This document shows positions 24,507-33,255 of a stretch of 44,052 nt of DNA, in pieces. The translations under genes and the position numbers were made by a program. The stretch is taken from contig CAZHGE010000012.1 of the NCBI GenBank assembly GCA_964531805.1, positions 1-44,052 of the forward strand, given 5' to 3'. Source of the DNA: RGIG8767 sp964531805. GTDB taxonomy: Bacteria; Bacillota; Clostridia; Lachnospirales; Lachnospiraceae. The notes below the pieces were generated by a model. It ran no database searches and was not told the DNA's origin. It saw only the letters and a program-made list of their open reading frames with translations. Positions within the stretch are counted from its first letter, which is position 1. Each line of letters opens with the position of its first letter.

Positions 24507-25856
24507 TTATATAGGTAATAACCAAGTAGCAATCTCAAAATAAACCAAAAGTGAGATTACGTCAACAATTGTGGTAATAAACGGGCTCGCCATTACTGCC
24601 GGGTCAAATCCTATCTTTTGGGCAAGCATTGGAAGCGTACATCCTACCAATTTTGCAATCACTACCACCGCTAATAATGTCAGACTTACTACCAAAGCCA
24701 CCTGAATTCCCACTCTATCAAATAACATCAACTTTACGAAATTAGCAGCCGCTAAAGTCAAACCACATAAAGCTGATACTTTAAATTCTTTAAACATGAC
24801 CTTCGGCATATCTCTGAATTCCAACTCATTCAAAGACAATCCTCGAATAATTGTTGTACTCGCCTGTCCTCCGGCATTACCACCAGTACCCATCAACATA
24901 GGAATAAAGGATGTTAAAATCACATATACACTCAGAGCATTCTCAAAAGACGATATAATCATTCCACTAAATGTTGCGGATATCATTAATAAAAGCAGCC
25001 AGGGAATACGTGTCTTCCAAGTCTCCCATACTCCCATTTTCATATATGGTTTATCCGTCGGAACAATAGCCGCCATCTTTTCGATATCTTCCTGGGCCTC
25101 CTGTTCCATGATATCCACAACGTCATCGACTGTGATAATACCAACTAACCTGTTCTCATTATCCACAACCGGCATGGATGTAAAGTCGTATTTTTTGAAT
25201 TGTCTTACAACCTCTTCCTGATCCATCAGAGTCGTTAGGGAAATAACATTCTCATGCATGATATCCCCAATAATCTCATCCGGCTGACTCAGTAACAAAT
25301 AACGCAACGCTACTGTACCAAGCAATGTTCTTCTGCTGTCTAAAACATAACATATATTGATGGTCTCACTATCCACACCCACATTACGAATACGCTGAAT
25401 TGCCTGTTCTACCGTTAAATTTTCTTTTAAATCAACAAATTCCACTGTCATAATGCTTCCAGCAGAATCTTCTGGATAACGAAGCAAATGATTGATATCT
25501 CTTCTGGTCTCCGGGCTTGCTGCTGCAAGCAGCCTTTTTACAATATTTGCCGGCATTTCTTCCAATAAGTCAGTTGCATCATCCGCCATCAGATTGTCGA
25601 TGATACCCGCCGCATCTCTTTCAGATAACGACGTAATGATATACTGCTGGTTGTCAAATTCCATATAAGAAAAAACATCCGCCGCCATATCTTTAGGTAG
25701 AATACGGAAAATTTTTAACATATCCTTCTTTTCCAATTCTTCCAAAATTGCTGCAATATCTGCTTCGTTCATCTCGCTTAAACGCTGACGAAGTACTGTA
25801 TACTGCTTGCTCTCAAGTAATTCCAAAATTTCTCTTAATTCCATGATCTGATCCAT
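24507..25856 (-). CDS. mgtE: Magnesium transporter MgtE
   Basis: 449 aa. Residues 1-125: superhelical MgtE N domain (LLEEMPANIVKRLL). Residues 130-255: CBS pair (GSIMTVEFVDLKENLTVEQA; MPVVDNENRLVGIITVDDVVDIME). Residues 280-449: five membrane helices with the pore signature MLMGTGGNAGGQASTTIIRGL. The N and CBS domains sense cytosolic magnesium and close the channel. The leader contains a 35-codon reading frame that overlaps the mgtE start by 22 nt. No M-box riboswitch was recognised. Confidence 0.95.
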   Translation of the reverse strand: MDQIMELREILELLESKQYTVLRQRLSEMNEADIAAILEELEKKDMLKIFRILPKDMAADVFSYMEFDNQQYIITSLSERDAAGIIDNLMADDATDLLEEMPANIVKRLLAAASPETRRDINHLLRYPEDSAGSIMTVEFVDLKENLTVEQAIQRIRNVGVDSETINICYVLDSRRTLLGTVALRYLLLSQPDEIIGDIMHENVISLTTLMDQEEVVRQFKKYDFTSMPVVDNENRLVGIITVDDVVDIMEQEAQEDIEKMAAIVPTDKPYMKMGVWETWKTRIPWLLLLMISATFSGMIISSFENALSVYVILTSFIPMLMGTGGNAGGQASTTIIRGLSLNELEFRDMPKVMFKEFKVSALCGLTLAAANFVKLMLFDRVGIQVALVVSLTLLAVVVIAKLVGCTLPMLAQKIGFDPAVMASPFITTIVDVISLLVYFEIATWLLPI

Positions 25857-25942
25857 AGCATTTCTCCTTCAGTTGTGATTTTTGCATAACTTCGCCCAGG
25901 AACGGGAACGTCACTACTACTGCCTATATGACTATTCTGCAT
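25835..25942 (-). CDS. Short leader ORF overlapping mgtE start
   Basis: 35 codons starting MQNSHIGSSSDVPVPGRSYA and ending at a TAA 22 nt inside mgtE, in a different frame. Its ATG has a strong ribosome site (AAAGGTGGTGG, 4-5 nt away). The Pro-containing part (DVPVPG) and the overlap suggest a leader peptide that couples or attenuates mgtE translation, like Pro-rich mgtL in enterics, but there is no homology to it that I can see. Coding is not proven. Confidence 0.45.
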   Translation of the reverse strand: MQNSHIGSSSDVPVPGRSYAKITTEGEMLWIRSWN

Positions 25943-26021
25943 AAAACCACCACCTTTCTTCTTGCTATGTATGTAAATCTAATTAAAACACATCTGTTAT
26001 TATTAAAATAATATCTAATAC

Positions 26022-26050
26022 ATATTACAAAAACCACTATTTTCTGTCAA
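26022..26050 (-). promoter_or_regulatory. Promoter of mgtE leader
   Basis: Consensus TTGACA (26050-26045), 17 nt, TAATAT (26027-26022), minus strand. Start near 26015, giving a leader of about 160 nt with an ATTATT/AATAAT hairpin and the short ORF. Confidence 0.75.
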
Positions 26051-26097
26051 TCTTATCACCCAAACTTTTTCGCCGCCTTTACGGCATTTCCATGCCG

Positions 26098-26721
26098 CTA
26101 TAACGCCATAAAGGTCTGCTCTTTTTCTTCCATTACAGCCTTACCGTTTGTAACCTCTGTCATTTTCTTAATCATGTGCTCTTTTTCACTCAAAGGCACT
26201 GCCATGGTAACCACTACATCCGCCGCATATTCTTCGTTTAAAACAGGGATTTCTTCCTGTGCAAGCACATATTTGATCTTCCCAATAGCATTATAATCAG
26301 TCTGTACTGTCATAACGGACATAGGCGTCATGGTTGCCACCTGGGCTTCCTTTAATGCTTCCTGCGTTGCCTGGGTATATGCCCGTACAAGTCCGCCAGT
26401 TCCTAAAAGTACACCACCAAAGTACCGGGTCACAACTGCTACAACATTACGCAGTTCCTGATTTTGCAGAACTTCAAGCATAGGTTTACCAGCTGTCCCG
26501 GATGGTTCGCCATCATCACTGCATCTAACTGTCTCACCTTTTGTTCCTATAATATATGCAAAACAATTATGTCTGGCATCCCAGTACTGCTTTTTTATAC
26601 TTTCGATAAATTCCAAAGCTTCCTCTTCAGATTCTACTTTTTTTATCTTACCCAGAAAGCGTGATTTTTTTTCAACAATCTCGCCTTCTCCGTATTGTTT
26701 TATAGTTTTATAAATCTGCAT
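26098..26721 (-). CDS. yigZ: YigZ/IMPACT family protein
   Basis: 207 aa. IMPACT domain: KKSRFLGKIKKVESEEEALEF, DARHNCFAYIIG, SDDGEPSGTAGKPMLEVL, VVTRYFGGVLLGTGGLVRAY. The C-terminal half is an EF-G-like ferredoxin fold. The family is linked to translation or peptide processing but no firm activity is known. Monocistronic. Confidence 0.88.
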   Translation of the reverse strand: MQIYKTIKQYGEGEIVEKKSRFLGKIKKVESEEEALEFIESIKKQYWDARHNCFAYIIGTKGETVRCSDDGEPSGTAGKPMLEVLQNQELRNVVAVVTRYFGGVLLGTGGLVRAYTQATQEALKEAQVATMTPMSVMTVQTDYNAIGKIKYVLAQEEIPVLNEEYAADVVVTMAVPLSEKEHMIKKMTEVTNGKAVMEEKEQTFMAL

Positions 26722-26848
26722 TCTTTATTCCTATCTGTAAAATTAAATTCACTTTAGTAATAGTAACATAAAAAGGGATAAAAACGAAAGAAAAAGTGAA
26801 GAATTCTTAATATAAAAGAAAATCCTTTATTTACCTACTTTAATTTGC

Positions 26849-26854
26849 TATAAT
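26849..26854 (+). promoter_or_regulatory. -10 element of the PBP1A gene
   Basis: TATAAT preceded by TTTGC, about 50 nt before the ATG; the -35 region is weak. Confidence 0.5.
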
Positions 26855-26903
26855 CGAGTAGGTAATGCCAAAAAAAGCCATACAATAAAAGGAGGCATCA
26901 TTT

Positions 26904-29621
26904 ATGAATTATGGCAAAAAGGGTATTAGAGCCAAACAACATGCGGTTAATTCCAAAGGCGGAAAATGGGGCCGCAAGATTGCTCTTATCATATTAAAAT
27001 TATCGCTTGTTTTTATATTAGTAGTCGGCATCATCGGTGCGAGCGCCGCATTTGGTGTTTTCAAGGGAATCATTGATACATCCCCAGACATCTCCAATAT
27101 CGACGTTTCTCCGACAGGATTTTCTACCTTTATTTATAACAGCGAAGGTCAACAGACCGCCAAACTGGTAGCTTCCGATTCCAACCGAATCCCTGTTACC
27201 ATGGATCAGATTCCAAGTAATCTGGCACATGCATTCGTTGCAATTGAGGACGAACGTTTTTACAATCATAACGGTATTGATATCCAGGGTATCTTCCGTG
27301 CTGCCGTTGTTGGTATTCAAAATAAGTTCCACTTTTCCCAGGGAGCCAGTACCATTACCCAGCAGTTGTTAAAAAACAATGTTTTCACTGGCTGGACGGA
27401 CGAAAGTACAATTGAACGTGTCAAACGTAAAATTCAGGAACAATACTTAGCTTTGGAACTTGAAAAAGTCATGAGCAAGGATAAGATTCTGGAAAATTAT
27501 ATGAACACCATCAACTTAGGGCAGAATACTCTTGGTGTTCAGGCTGCTTCTCTTCGTTATTTCAATAAAAATGTATACGAACTGAACTTGTCAGAATGTG
27601 CTGTTATTGCAGGTATTACACAGAATCCTTCCAAGTATAATCCGATTTCACACCCGGATAAAAATGCTGAACGCCGTGAAAAAGTATTAAATAATATGTT
27701 GGAACAGGGATATATTTCCCAAACTGAATTCGACGAAGCGATGGCTGACGATGTATATGCACGTATTCAAAGCACCAATGAAAAAGTAACGGATGATACC
27801 ATTAACTCCTACTTTGACGATGCTGTTACCGATGCGGTATACGAAGACCTTTTAGCAGCCGGATATAATGATAATCAGGCATATACGCTGCTTTACAGTG
27901 GTGGTTTATCCATCTTCTCTACGCAGGATCCGAATATTCAGGCTATCTGCGATGAAGTATATTCAAATGAAGAAAATTATCCAAGCAACTCCAAATGGCA
28001 GTTAACTTATGCTCTTTCTGTCATGAAAGCCAATGGAGAAACAGAAAACCATAGTTCCGAAATGTATCGTTCCTATTTCAGACAGAGTAATTCCCGTTTT
28101 AACATGCTCTATGAAACAAAGGATGACGCATATGCTGCTATCGAAGAATATCAGGCAGCCGTTATGGAAGAAGGAGATGAAATCTTAGCAGAAAGCATTT
28201 CCCTGACTCCACAGCCACAGGTATCCATTACCGTAGAAGACCAAACCACCGGATATGTGGTTGCTATGGTAGGCGGCCGTGGTGCTAAGGAAGCCAGCCG
28301 TACCCTAAACCGTGCAACTTCTGCCAAAAGACAGCCCGGTTCCACTTTTAAGGTTCTTGCTGCTTATGCTCCTGCTATTGATACAAACCAGGTAACTCTT
28401 GCCAGTGTATATAACGATGCACCGTTTAACTACGATTCTGGAACACCTGTTTCTAACTGGTATGATACGGGATACCGTGGTATTAACAGCGTACGTGTTG
28501 CTATTGCAGATTCCATGAACATCATTGCGGTAAAGACATTGACTCAGATTACACCACAGTTAGGATATGATTATCTGTTAAACTTTGGTTTTACCACATT
28601 GGAATCCGCAAAAGAAGTAAATGGAAAAATTTATAGTGATATTACACAGCCATTAGCATTAGGTGGTATTACAAATGGTGTTACCAACATGGAATTAAAC
28701 GCTGCTTATGCTACAATTGCCAATAATGGAACATATATCAAACCTAAGCTTTATACAAAAGTTGTTGACCATGATGGCAATGTAATTTTAGACAATACAA
28801 CACCCGAAACACATCAGGTTATTCAGGAAACAACCGCATACTTATTGACCAATGCCATGGTAGACGTTGTTACCTCAGGTACTGGTGGCAGCGTTAATTT
28901 TGGTGGTATGCCAATTGCTGGTAAAACTGGTACCACATCTGATTACAACGACGTATGGTTCAGTGGTTATACCCCATACTATACGGCTACTACCTGGACT
29001 GGATACGATAATAATACTAAATTGTCCACTTCTGCAGAAAAGAATCTGGCAAAGACCATGTGGCGTGCTGTTATGAGCCGCATCCACGAGGATTTACCGG
29101 CTAAATCATTTAATACACCAAGCGGTATCGTAACCACTACCGTTTGCTCACGCTCCGGTAAACTGCCGATTCCTGGTTTGTGTGATGCTACACTGACCAC
29201 TGAATATTTTGCAGAGGGAACTGTTCCAGAATCCACCTGTGATGTCCATTATCAAGGAACCTTATGTGCTTACAGTGGTCTTCCTGCATGTATGGACTGT
29301 CCATTTAAACAGGAAGGTGTATTCGAACTCCCACTTCAGGAACATCCATCCTTATGGGCTGGTTCTAATACACTGACAACAACGGATCCAAATGCTGCCG
29401 TTACTACCGATCCGGCAACACAGATTACCGATCCAAATGCTGCTATTACAGATCCGACTATTGTGCAGCAGACAAGACAGTGTCCTCATAATCAGGCATT
29501 CTTTGTTGATCCAAACAAGGATGCGATTTTGGCACAGCAACAAGCTGAAATGCAGCAACGCGCTCTCGCTGCTCAGGCAGCAGCCGCAGCAGCTGCTGCA
29601 GAAGCCGGTGCCGCACAATAA
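26904..29621 (+). CDS. Class A penicillin-binding protein (PBP1A-type)
   Basis: 905 aa. One membrane helix (26-50). Glycosyltransferase 51 domain about 85-260 with catalytic Glu115 (AIEDERFYNHNGID) and GASTITQQLLKN. Transpeptidase domain about 435-740 with Ser480-x-x-Lys483 (PGSTFK), Ser537-Met-Asn539 and Lys674-Thr-Gly676 (KTGTTSDYNDVWFSGYTP). Then a Cys-rich segment (LCDATL, STCDVHYQGTLCAYSGLPACMDC), a repeated TDPNAA-type linker, and a Gln/Ala end (AAAAAAAAEAG). It polymerises and crosslinks peptidoglycan outside the cell. AAAGGAGG ribosome site. Confidence 0.94.
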   Translation: MNYGKKGIRAKQHAVNSKGGKWGRKIALIILKLSLVFILVVGIIGASAAFGVFKGIIDTSPDISNIDVSPTGFSTFIYNSEGQQTAKLVASDSNRIPVTMDQIPSNLAHAFVAIEDERFYNHNGIDIQGIFRAAVVGIQNKFHFSQGASTITQQLLKNNVFTGWTDESTIERVKRKIQEQYLALELEKVMSKDKILENYMNTINLGQNTLGVQAASLRYFNKNVYELNLSECAVIAGITQNPSKYNPISHPDKNAERREKVLNNMLEQGYISQTEFDEAMADDVYARIQSTNEKVTDDTINSYFDDAVTDAVYEDLLAAGYNDNQAYTLLYSGGLSIFSTQDPNIQAICDEVYSNEENYPSNSKWQLTYALSVMKANGETENHSSEMYRSYFRQSNSRFNMLYETKDDAYAAIEEYQAAVMEEGDEILAESISLTPQPQVSITVEDQTTGYVVAMVGGRGAKEASRTLNRATSAKRQPGSTFKVLAAYAPAIDTNQVTLASVYNDAPFNYDSGTPVSNWYDTGYRGINSVRVAIADSMNIIAVKTLTQITPQLGYDYLLNFGFTTLESAKEVNGKIYSDITQPLALGGITNGVTNMELNAAYATIANNGTYIKPKLYTKVVDHDGNVILDNTTPETHQVIQETTAYLLTNAMVDVVTSGTGGSVNFGGMPIAGKTGTTSDYNDVWFSGYTPYYTATTWTGYDNNTKLSTSAEKNLAKTMWRAVMSRIHEDLPAKSFNTPSGIVTTTVCSRSGKLPIPGLCDATLTTEYFAEGTVPESTCDVHYQGTLCAYSGLPACMDCPFKQEGVFELPLQEHPSLWAGSNTLTTTDPNAAVTTDPATQITDPNAAITDPTIVQQTRQCPHNQAFFVDPNKDAILAQQQAEMQQRALAAQAAAAAAAAEAGAAQ

Positions 29622-29652
29622 GATATATGACAGAATAATATTAGAAGCCCAA

Positions 29653-29680
29653 AAGGGCGGTGGAATCATCCACCGCCCTT
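29653..29680 (-). terminator. Hairpin at the convergent end of the PBP1A gene and tRNA-Thr
   Basis: AAGGGCGGTGGA-ATCA-TCCACCGCCCTT: perfect 12-bp GC-rich stem. A short T run follows only in the minus direction (TTTT), so PBP1A termination may be less efficient. Confidence 0.6.
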
Positions 29681-29692
29681 AGATATTCTCTA

Positions 29693-29732
29693 TCCCAAAA
29701 AAATAAAAGCCCTTGCATAAACAAGGGCTTCT
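29693..29732 (-). terminator. Terminator of tRNA-Thr
   Basis: Minus strand AAGCCCTTG-TTTATG-CAAGGGCTT then TTATTTTTTT: strong stem just after the tRNA. Confidence 0.88.
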
Positions 29733-29735
29733 TCA

Positions 29736-29808
29736 AGCTGCTGACGGGAATCGAACCCGTGACCTCCGCACTACCAATGCGACGCACTACCGACTGTGCT
29801 ACAACAGC
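29736..29808 (-). tRNA. tRNA-Thr, anticodon GGU
   Basis: 73 nt. Acceptor stem GCTGTTG/CAGCAGC (one G-U), D arm GTAGCACAGTCGGTAGTGC, anticodon loop TTGGTAG (anticodon GGT), T arm with GGTTCGATTCC. CCA is not encoded. Single gene with its own promoter and terminator. Confidence 0.93.
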
Positions 29809-29829
29809 ATGTGACAACTCACAAACGCT

Positions 29830-29858
29830 ATAATAACATACACTTTCCATACTGTCAA
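29830..29858 (-). promoter_or_regulatory. Promoter of tRNA-Thr
   Basis: TTGACA (29858-29853), 17 nt, TATTAT (29835-29830) on the minus strand; start about 15 nt upstream of the mature tRNA. Confidence 0.85.
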
Positions 29859-29860
29859 TG

Positions 29861-29889
29861 TTGTTTTTCATAAGAAAAAGGCGTATACT
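29861..29889 (+). promoter_or_regulatory. Promoter of the zinc-ribbon protein
   Basis: TTGTTT (29861-29866), 17 nt, TATACT (29884-29889); back-to-back with the tRNA promoter. Confidence 0.65.
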
Positions 29890-29939
29890 GAAAAGAAATA
29901 AGGAAAAATTTTTTTAACAATATACTGGAGGGAATTCAT

Positions 29940-30377
29940 ATGGCATTTTGGGAAGAGTTTAGCGAAACAATATCTATGAAAGGAAAAGAAATGGCTGACA
30001 AAGCCAAGAACTTTACTGACATTGCAAGCTTAAGAGGTCAGATTGTTTCTTATGAGAATACGATTTTACGTTATTATAGAGAAATCGGTAAAGCATATTA
30101 TGAAGCGCATAAAGAGGATTTGACAAAAGAGTTTCCTGAACAGATGGATGCAATCGTTAATGCTGAGAAAATGATTAAGGATCTTGAAAAACGTATTTCG
30201 GAATTAAGAGGTACTCAGAAATGTGTTTCCTGTGGAAATGATGTACCGGATGACAGTGTATTTTGTCCAAAATGCGGTGCTAAAATGGAGGATGATACTT
30301 ATTTTGATGAAGAAGATATTGTTGCTACAGATGTAGTCGTAACAGAAGTTGTAGATGATATTATTGACGCAGATTAA
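29940..30377 (+). CDS. Coiled-coil zinc-ribbon protein
   Basis: 145 aa. Residues 1-90 are helical (MAFWEEFSETISMKGKEMAD, then an ENTILRYYREIGKAYYEAH helix); residues 95-118 are a zinc ribbon CVSCGNDVPDDSVFCPKCGAK; the tail is acidic (YFDEEDIVATDVVVTEVV). This arrangement is common in Firmicutes but without a known function. It resembles in style the YdjI-like zinc ribbon at 9900. GGAGGG ribosome site. Monocistronic. Confidence 0.8.
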   Translation: MAFWEEFSETISMKGKEMADKAKNFTDIASLRGQIVSYENTILRYYREIGKAYYEAHKEDLTKEFPEQMDAIVNAEKMIKDLEKRISELRGTQKCVSCGNDVPDDSVFCPKCGAKMEDDTYFDEEDIVATDVVVTEVVDDIIDAD

Positions 30378-30430
30378 TGCTACAAAAAGAGCGTTCCCTT
30401 TTATATCGGGGAACGCTCTTTTTTGTAGCA
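30378..30430 (+). terminator. Terminator of the zinc-ribbon protein gene
   Basis: TGCTACAAAAAGAGCGTTCCC pairs in two halves with GGGAACGCTCTTTTTTGTAGCA; the inner GAGCGTTCCC/GGGAACGCTC stem is perfect and T6 follows. Long A/T flanks make it usable on both strands. Confidence 0.88.
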
Positions 30431-30462
30431 GCAATATTAGCAATATACACACGCTATTAAAC

Positions 30463-32508
30463 TTAATCTTCTTTTACCATACACATACGGATATTATCTA
30501 CATCAACAGTTGTGCCTTCTGGTATTTCCAGTGTAAATACTGCTTCGTTATCCAATATACCCTCTGCTGCTGAATACATATATTCCATATTCTGAATACC
30601 GCTTCCATCATAAGCAAATGTATTTTCTGCATAAACGCTTCCATCAGCTCCAGTAAGTCTTACAGTCACTTCTGCCGCTTTATTACCGGATAAATCTAAA
30701 CTGATTGTGTAGTCAGCACCTCCATTGACCTGAATGCCATTCTGATACATTTTTGCATCCGCCGAAACAGCATTAAGCTGTGCCTTTCTACTGTAATCTT
30801 CACTTCCATCTTCTTTTACAATCACATCCGGAATCGCTGCTTCCATGTTTTCAAGATACCAGAAAGCCACTCTCTGGGTTCCCTGGTCGAAAGTTCCATT
30901 ATAAATACGGTTACCGTCTGCTAATGGGGACTTTTTCATATCATGGTCAATTCCATCTTCCGATTTTAACTCTGTTACACTGACATTTCCAATCCAAAGA
31001 GTACCAATATTGTTACCCAGATTGAATTCCAAACGTGCAGTTGGATCAGTTGTACTGTTCATCTCAAATACAAAGTTATAATTTGCCACTTCTGGTCCCA
31101 CACTGGCTTCATAAACACCATATTTTTCCCATCCATTATCACCATCTCCACTCGGTGAAACAAAGAAACTTCTTTCATTAGAGGATTTCGCATCAAAAGA
31201 CACCATATAACTGTATCCCTGAATAACTGGTATGTGCTGGATTAACTGTACGGCATAGGTCTGACTTCCACCGCTGCTGATATCAATCTTGGCAAACGTT
31301 CCTTCCTCTAATTCCTCTACAGAAGCCTTTGCAAAACCACCAAAATCTCCTACTGCAAACTGCCAGTCCTTACTTTCCGGAATAATACCATTATTTGTGT
31401 CTTCAATTGGTTCAATGTTCATAGTTGAAAAAGCCGGATCAACAATAAATTCTCCATCTTCATAAGAAGCTGCATACTGTTCAAAACCTTCCTCGTCCTT
31501 ATTATCTGCCTGTATAACTTCCGAATCGGATGCAGAAGCATATCCTGCTTCTTTCTGATACACTCTTACATAATCCACTTTCATTTCTTTTGGATATTCC
31601 GTCGAATATGGATTTGACTCTAAATCAAAAGTTCCTCCAACAGCCATATTCAGTAAAATATAAAAAGGTACATCAAATGGTGCAGGCCATGTATAATCCG
31701 CTCCGCTGTAAGGACCTTTGCTAAACCACTGTTCTGAGGTATGATAACACACGTTATCTATGTACCAGCGGAGTATTCCCGGCTCCCATTCCAGAGAATA
31801 TAAATGATAATCGGTAATATCCGTATCCTCTGTCATAACAAATTCTCCGCCTTTGTATACATTATTAGGCCAGTTCTGTCCATAATGAATCGTTCCTTCA
31901 ATTCTATCCGGAAGTCTTCCTCTTGCTTCCATAATATCGATTTCTCCAGAAGACGCCCATTCATTATAGATACTGTCATCTACAGGAAGCATCCAAAATG
32001 CAGGCCATAAACCTTCGCCCTCCGGCAGTTTAATTCTTGCTTCCACACGGCCATATTTGGTAGAAAACAATACTTCGCCTTCGTCCGTCATCGTACGAAG
32101 TCTGGCTGATGTAAACAATTTACCGCCAACACGTTCCTCTTCCTTGATCGCAGTGATTACTAAATTTCCATCTTCTACACGAACATTTTTTTCTTCATCC
32201 GTATAATATTCCAATTCCTGGTTTCCCCAGTCTGTTAAACCTTCCGATGTACCCGTTCCAATCTGGCAGGACCATTTTGTGGTATCTAAAGCATCACCTT
32301 CAAACTCATCATTCCATATGAGTTTATAACCTTCATATTTTCCTTCCGGTTCATCCACATAAGCAGTTTCAGATTCTCCCATATCTTCTATGCTTACATT
32401 TTCCGCCTCTGAATCCTGTTTCGCAGGACTTCCGCATGCCATCACACCTGTAAGCATTGCAATCATTAATACAGATGCCAGCATACGTTTTACAACATTG
32501 CTTTTCAT
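30463..32508 (-). CDS. GH16 endo-beta-1,3-glucanase-like lipoprotein with C-terminal carbohydrate-binding modules
   Basis: 681 aa from the ATG at 32508, which has AAGGAGG upstream; a longer frame to 32601 has no such site and precedes the promoter. Lipobox GVMAC, Cys25. GH16 domain about 60-355: LIWNDEFEGDALDTTKWSC, LVITAIKEE, ARIKLPEGEGLWPAFWMLP and the catalytic GEIDIMEARG (Glu189, Glu194), then MAVGGTFDL and VDYVRVYQKE. Two CBM4/9-like beta domains follow (about 410-540 and 555-680), holding the family's NGTFDQG start. It should hydrolyse laminarin-like beta-glucans at the cell surface. No sugar transporter is adjacent. Confidence 0.9.
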   Translation of the reverse strand: MKSNVVKRMLASVLMIAMLTGVMACGSPAKQDSEAENVSIEDMGESETAYVDEPEGKYEGYKLIWNDEFEGDALDTTKWSCQIGTGTSEGLTDWGNQELEYYTDEEKNVRVEDGNLVITAIKEEERVGGKLFTSARLRTMTDEGEVLFSTKYGRVEARIKLPEGEGLWPAFWMLPVDDSIYNEWASSGEIDIMEARGRLPDRIEGTIHYGQNWPNNVYKGGEFVMTEDTDITDYHLYSLEWEPGILRWYIDNVCYHTSEQWFSKGPYSGADYTWPAPFDVPFYILLNMAVGGTFDLESNPYSTEYPKEMKVDYVRVYQKEAGYASASDSEVIQADNKDEEGFEQYAASYEDGEFIVDPAFSTMNIEPIEDTNNGIIPESKDWQFAVGDFGGFAKASVEELEEGTFAKIDISSGGSQTYAVQLIQHIPVIQGYSYMVSFDAKSSNERSFFVSPSGDGDNGWEKYGVYEASVGPEVANYNFVFEMNSTTDPTARLEFNLGNNIGTLWIGNVSVTELKSEDGIDHDMKKSPLADGNRIYNGTFDQGTQRVAFWYLENMEAAIPDVIVKEDGSEDYSRKAQLNAVSADAKMYQNGIQVNGGADYTISLDLSGNKAAEVTVRLTGADGSVYAENTFAYDGSGIQNMEYMYSAAEGILDNEAVFTLEIPEGTTVDVDNIRMCMVKED

Positions 32509-32539
32509 TGAGTTGTTTCCTCCTTCCTTCCTCAAATCC

Positions 32540-32568
32540 AGTATATAGATTGTTTTCCTTTTTGTCCA
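32540..32568 (-). promoter_or_regulatory. Promoter of the GH16 gene
   Basis: Minus strand TGGACA (32568-32563), 17 nt, TATACT (32545-32540). It lets GH16 be transcribed apart from the RND-TetR unit. Confidence 0.65.
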
Positions 32569-32632
32569 TAAAAGAAAAGACATAACGCTCATATCCGTCA
32601 TGCCTTTTCTTTACATTCAGATTCATTAATCT

Positions 32633-33244
32633 TTAAGTACCTAACTCCCTGCAAATTCCCTGATACAAAGCCAGTTTCATTTCATCACTGCTGCAATCTT
32701 TTTTTCCAAAATCATCATTGATAAACATCATAAACGCCATCACCTTAGAAAAAACAACTGACAGCATATAGGATTGTGAATAATTCGTTCTTAAAATCCC
32801 CTCTTTTTGACCTCTTTCCAAAAGATAACATATGATATTTATAGGATTAGAAGCTTTGGCTTCGTTATCAGAGCGCATAATATCATGCATTGGCTGACAA
32901 AGATTCATGTCATTTACCATACTTAGATATTTCATAACACAAGCCCGTTGCTTTGCTTTTTCTTCCATTTCGTCCAGCAGCATAATAAACGCATCTTGAA
33001 ATGATGGCAGTTTCTTCATTTGCTCCACAATTCGCTTTACCATGGAACCTACCAGATAAAGCATAGCCTTTACAATCATTTCTTCTTTACTGGAAAAGTA
33101 TTCATAAGTGGTCCCTTTTCCTATTCCAGCTTTTGCTGCAATGTCGGAAACGCGCATAGATGATAAATCAGCACCTTCTGCAACCAATTCTTCGATTGCT
33201 TTATATATCGCTGTCACTTTATCCAGTTTTTTATCTTCCCTCAT
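32633..33244 (-). CDS. TetR/AcrR family regulator
   Basis: 203 aa. N-terminal HTH: KVTAIYKAIEELVAEGADLSS, VSDIAAKAGIGKGTTYEYFSSKEEMI. The rest is a helical ligand domain. It starts 11 nt after the RND gene, so it is cotranscribed with it and likely represses it through the palindrome at 37336-37349; the pump substrate would be the inducer. Confidence 0.9.
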   Translation of the reverse strand: MREDKKLDKVTAIYKAIEELVAEGADLSSMRVSDIAAKAGIGKGTTYEYFSSKEEMIVKAMLYLVGSMVKRIVEQMKKLPSFQDAFIMLLDEMEEKAKQRACVMKYLSMVNDMNLCQPMHDIMRSDNEAKASNPINIICYLLERGQKEGILRTNYSQSYMLSVVFSKVMAFMMFINDDFGKKDCSSDEMKLALYQGICRELGT

Positions 33245-33255
33245 AAAACAATCCT

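Noticed and set aside
25857..26015. M-box (magnesium) riboswitch in the mgtE leader.
   Set aside because: The conserved ykoK/M-box sequence blocks are not present; only a short ORF and an AT hairpin were found.
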